Shown here: positions 5,357-5,783 of the stretch, piece after piece
How the letters are laid out: each line of letters opens with the position of its first letter
How positions within the stretch are numbered: the first letter of the stretch is position 1
DNA from: Candidatus Enterousia merdequi
Lineage (GTDB): Bacteria; Pseudomonadota; Alphaproteobacteria; Rs-D84
Assembly (NCBI GenBank): GCA_018065345.1
Contig: JAGHTM010000056.1
Span: 1 to 5,783 of the forward strand
DNA: 5,783 bases
Direction: 5' to 3'
Notes under the pieces: model-generated
What the model was told of the DNA's origin: nothing
The model's database searches: none
What the model saw: only the letters and a program-made list of their open reading frames with translations
Made by a program: the position numbers and the translations under genes

Positions 5357-5400
5357 GGTTTTTTGTTGCCTTTCTAAAAAGCTGTGCTATGGTTTTGGGT

Positions 5401-5783
5401 ATGACAAAGACATATTCAGGATTTATAGCGATTATAGGACCGACAAATGCCGGTAAATCGACTTTGATGAACCAAATTATGGGACGTAAAGTATCTATTG
5501 TTTCACATAAAGTGCAAACAACAAGAACACGTTTGCGTGCAATTAAGATGGTCGGTGCTAAACAGTTGGTTTTTGTTGATACACCGGGCGTTTTCAAACC
5601 ATCGCGTAGATTGGACAGGGCTATGGTTGGTGCGGCTATGTCTGCTTTGGATGATGCAGATGCAGTGTTGTTGGTTGTTGACGCTCAAAAAGGTATAACA
5701 CAGACAATAACAGATTTAATTGACAAGATAAAATCGCATAAAAATTTATTTGTTGCTTTGAACAAAGTAGATGCGATTGCAAA
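5401..5783 (+). CDS. era: GTPase Era, N-terminal part, cut by the window end
   Basis: The frame is open to the right edge, giving 127 residues of a protein usually about 300 long. Era is a GTPase that binds the 3' end of 16S rRNA through a C-terminal KH domain (outside the window) and aids 30S subunit maturation. The GTPase domain is complete to G4: G1/Walker A GPTNAGKST (13-21), G2 region VQTTRTR (38-44), G3 DTPG (60-63), G4 NKVD (121-124). QTTR and the FKPSRRLDRAM segment after G3 are Era-typical and separate it from Der. Start choice: ATG 5401 gives MTKTYSGFIAIIG, as expected for Era. An in-frame ATG at 5389 would add four residues, and the frame is closed upstream at 5332. Neither start has a convincing Shine-Dalgarno. 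The gene is divergent from dcd and is not preceded by rnc, its frequent neighbour in other bacteria. The 109 bases between dcd and era hold only promoter-like AT-rich sequence. Confidence 0.95.
   Translation, partial: MTKTYSGFIAIIGPTNAGKSTLMNQIMGRKVSIVSHKVQTTRTRLRAIKMVGAKQLVFVDTPGVFKPSRRLDRAMVGAAMSALDDADAVLLVVDAQKGITQTITDLIDKIKSHKNLFVALNKVDAIA

Noticed and set aside
5324..5377. 17-codon hydrophobic ORF upstream of era, a possible leader peptide
   Set aside because: There is no ribosome binding site, no attenuator-type hairpins follow it, and such short frames are common in AT-rich spacers.
1..5783. UGA reassignment or another alternative genetic code
   Set aside because: No TGA stop is seen among seven genes, but all proteins read fully with the standard code and tryptophans use TGG. 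Absence of TGA stops in so few genes is not evidence.
1..5783. Mobile elements, CRISPR arrays, tRNA or rRNA genes, defence systems
   Set aside because: No spaced direct repeats, terminal inverted repeats, transposase frames or cloverleaf-like sequence were found; nearly all of the window is explained by housekeeping and envelope genes.

Overview
The window is AT-rich, densely coded bacterial DNA from a Gram-negative organism. BamD, four lipoprotein-type signal peptides, a MurJ flippase and an RlpA protein with a SPOR domain all point to a diderm envelope. The style of the Era, BamD, MurJ and RlpA sequences, together with the low GC, suggests a host- or gut-associated alphaproteobacterium. This placement is inference from sequence style; no rRNA or other decisive marker is present. 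The standard genetic code fits: tryptophans are TGG, and the seven visible stop codons are six TAA and one TAG.

Layout, left to right. (1) Positions 2-166 (+) hold the last 54 codons of a protein ending in an InlB B-repeat-like module, probably a surface or secreted protein, closed by a strong bidirectional terminator. (2) On the minus strand are a small unknown lipoprotein (230-679), an RlpA-like DPBB+SPOR lipoprotein (785-1648) and murJ (1726-3192). (3) Divergent from murJ is bamD (3266-3982, +), with a compact shared promoter region between them, followed by a second bidirectional terminator. (4) On the minus strand are a second small putative lipoprotein (4009-4389), driven by a full-consensus sigma-70-type promoter, and an enlarged dCTP deaminase (4449-5291). 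(5) Divergent from dcd is era (5401 onward, +), cut by the window edge.

How the genes fit together: MurJ moves lipid II across the inner membrane, RlpA acts on or binds septal peptidoglycan, and BamD is the essential lipoprotein of the outer-membrane protein assembly machine. The middle of the window is therefore an envelope-biogenesis neighbourhood with two small uncharacterised lipoproteins in it. Dcd (pyrimidine nucleotide supply) and Era (30S ribosome maturation) are housekeeping genes with no obvious functional tie to the envelope block.

I see no mobile element, CRISPR array, RNA gene or defence system. The points most worth a second look are the roughly 70-residue extra region in the dCTP deaminase, the replacement of two residues of the usual RlpA active-site pattern, the two unknown lipoproteins, and the overlapping divergent murJ/bamD promoters.
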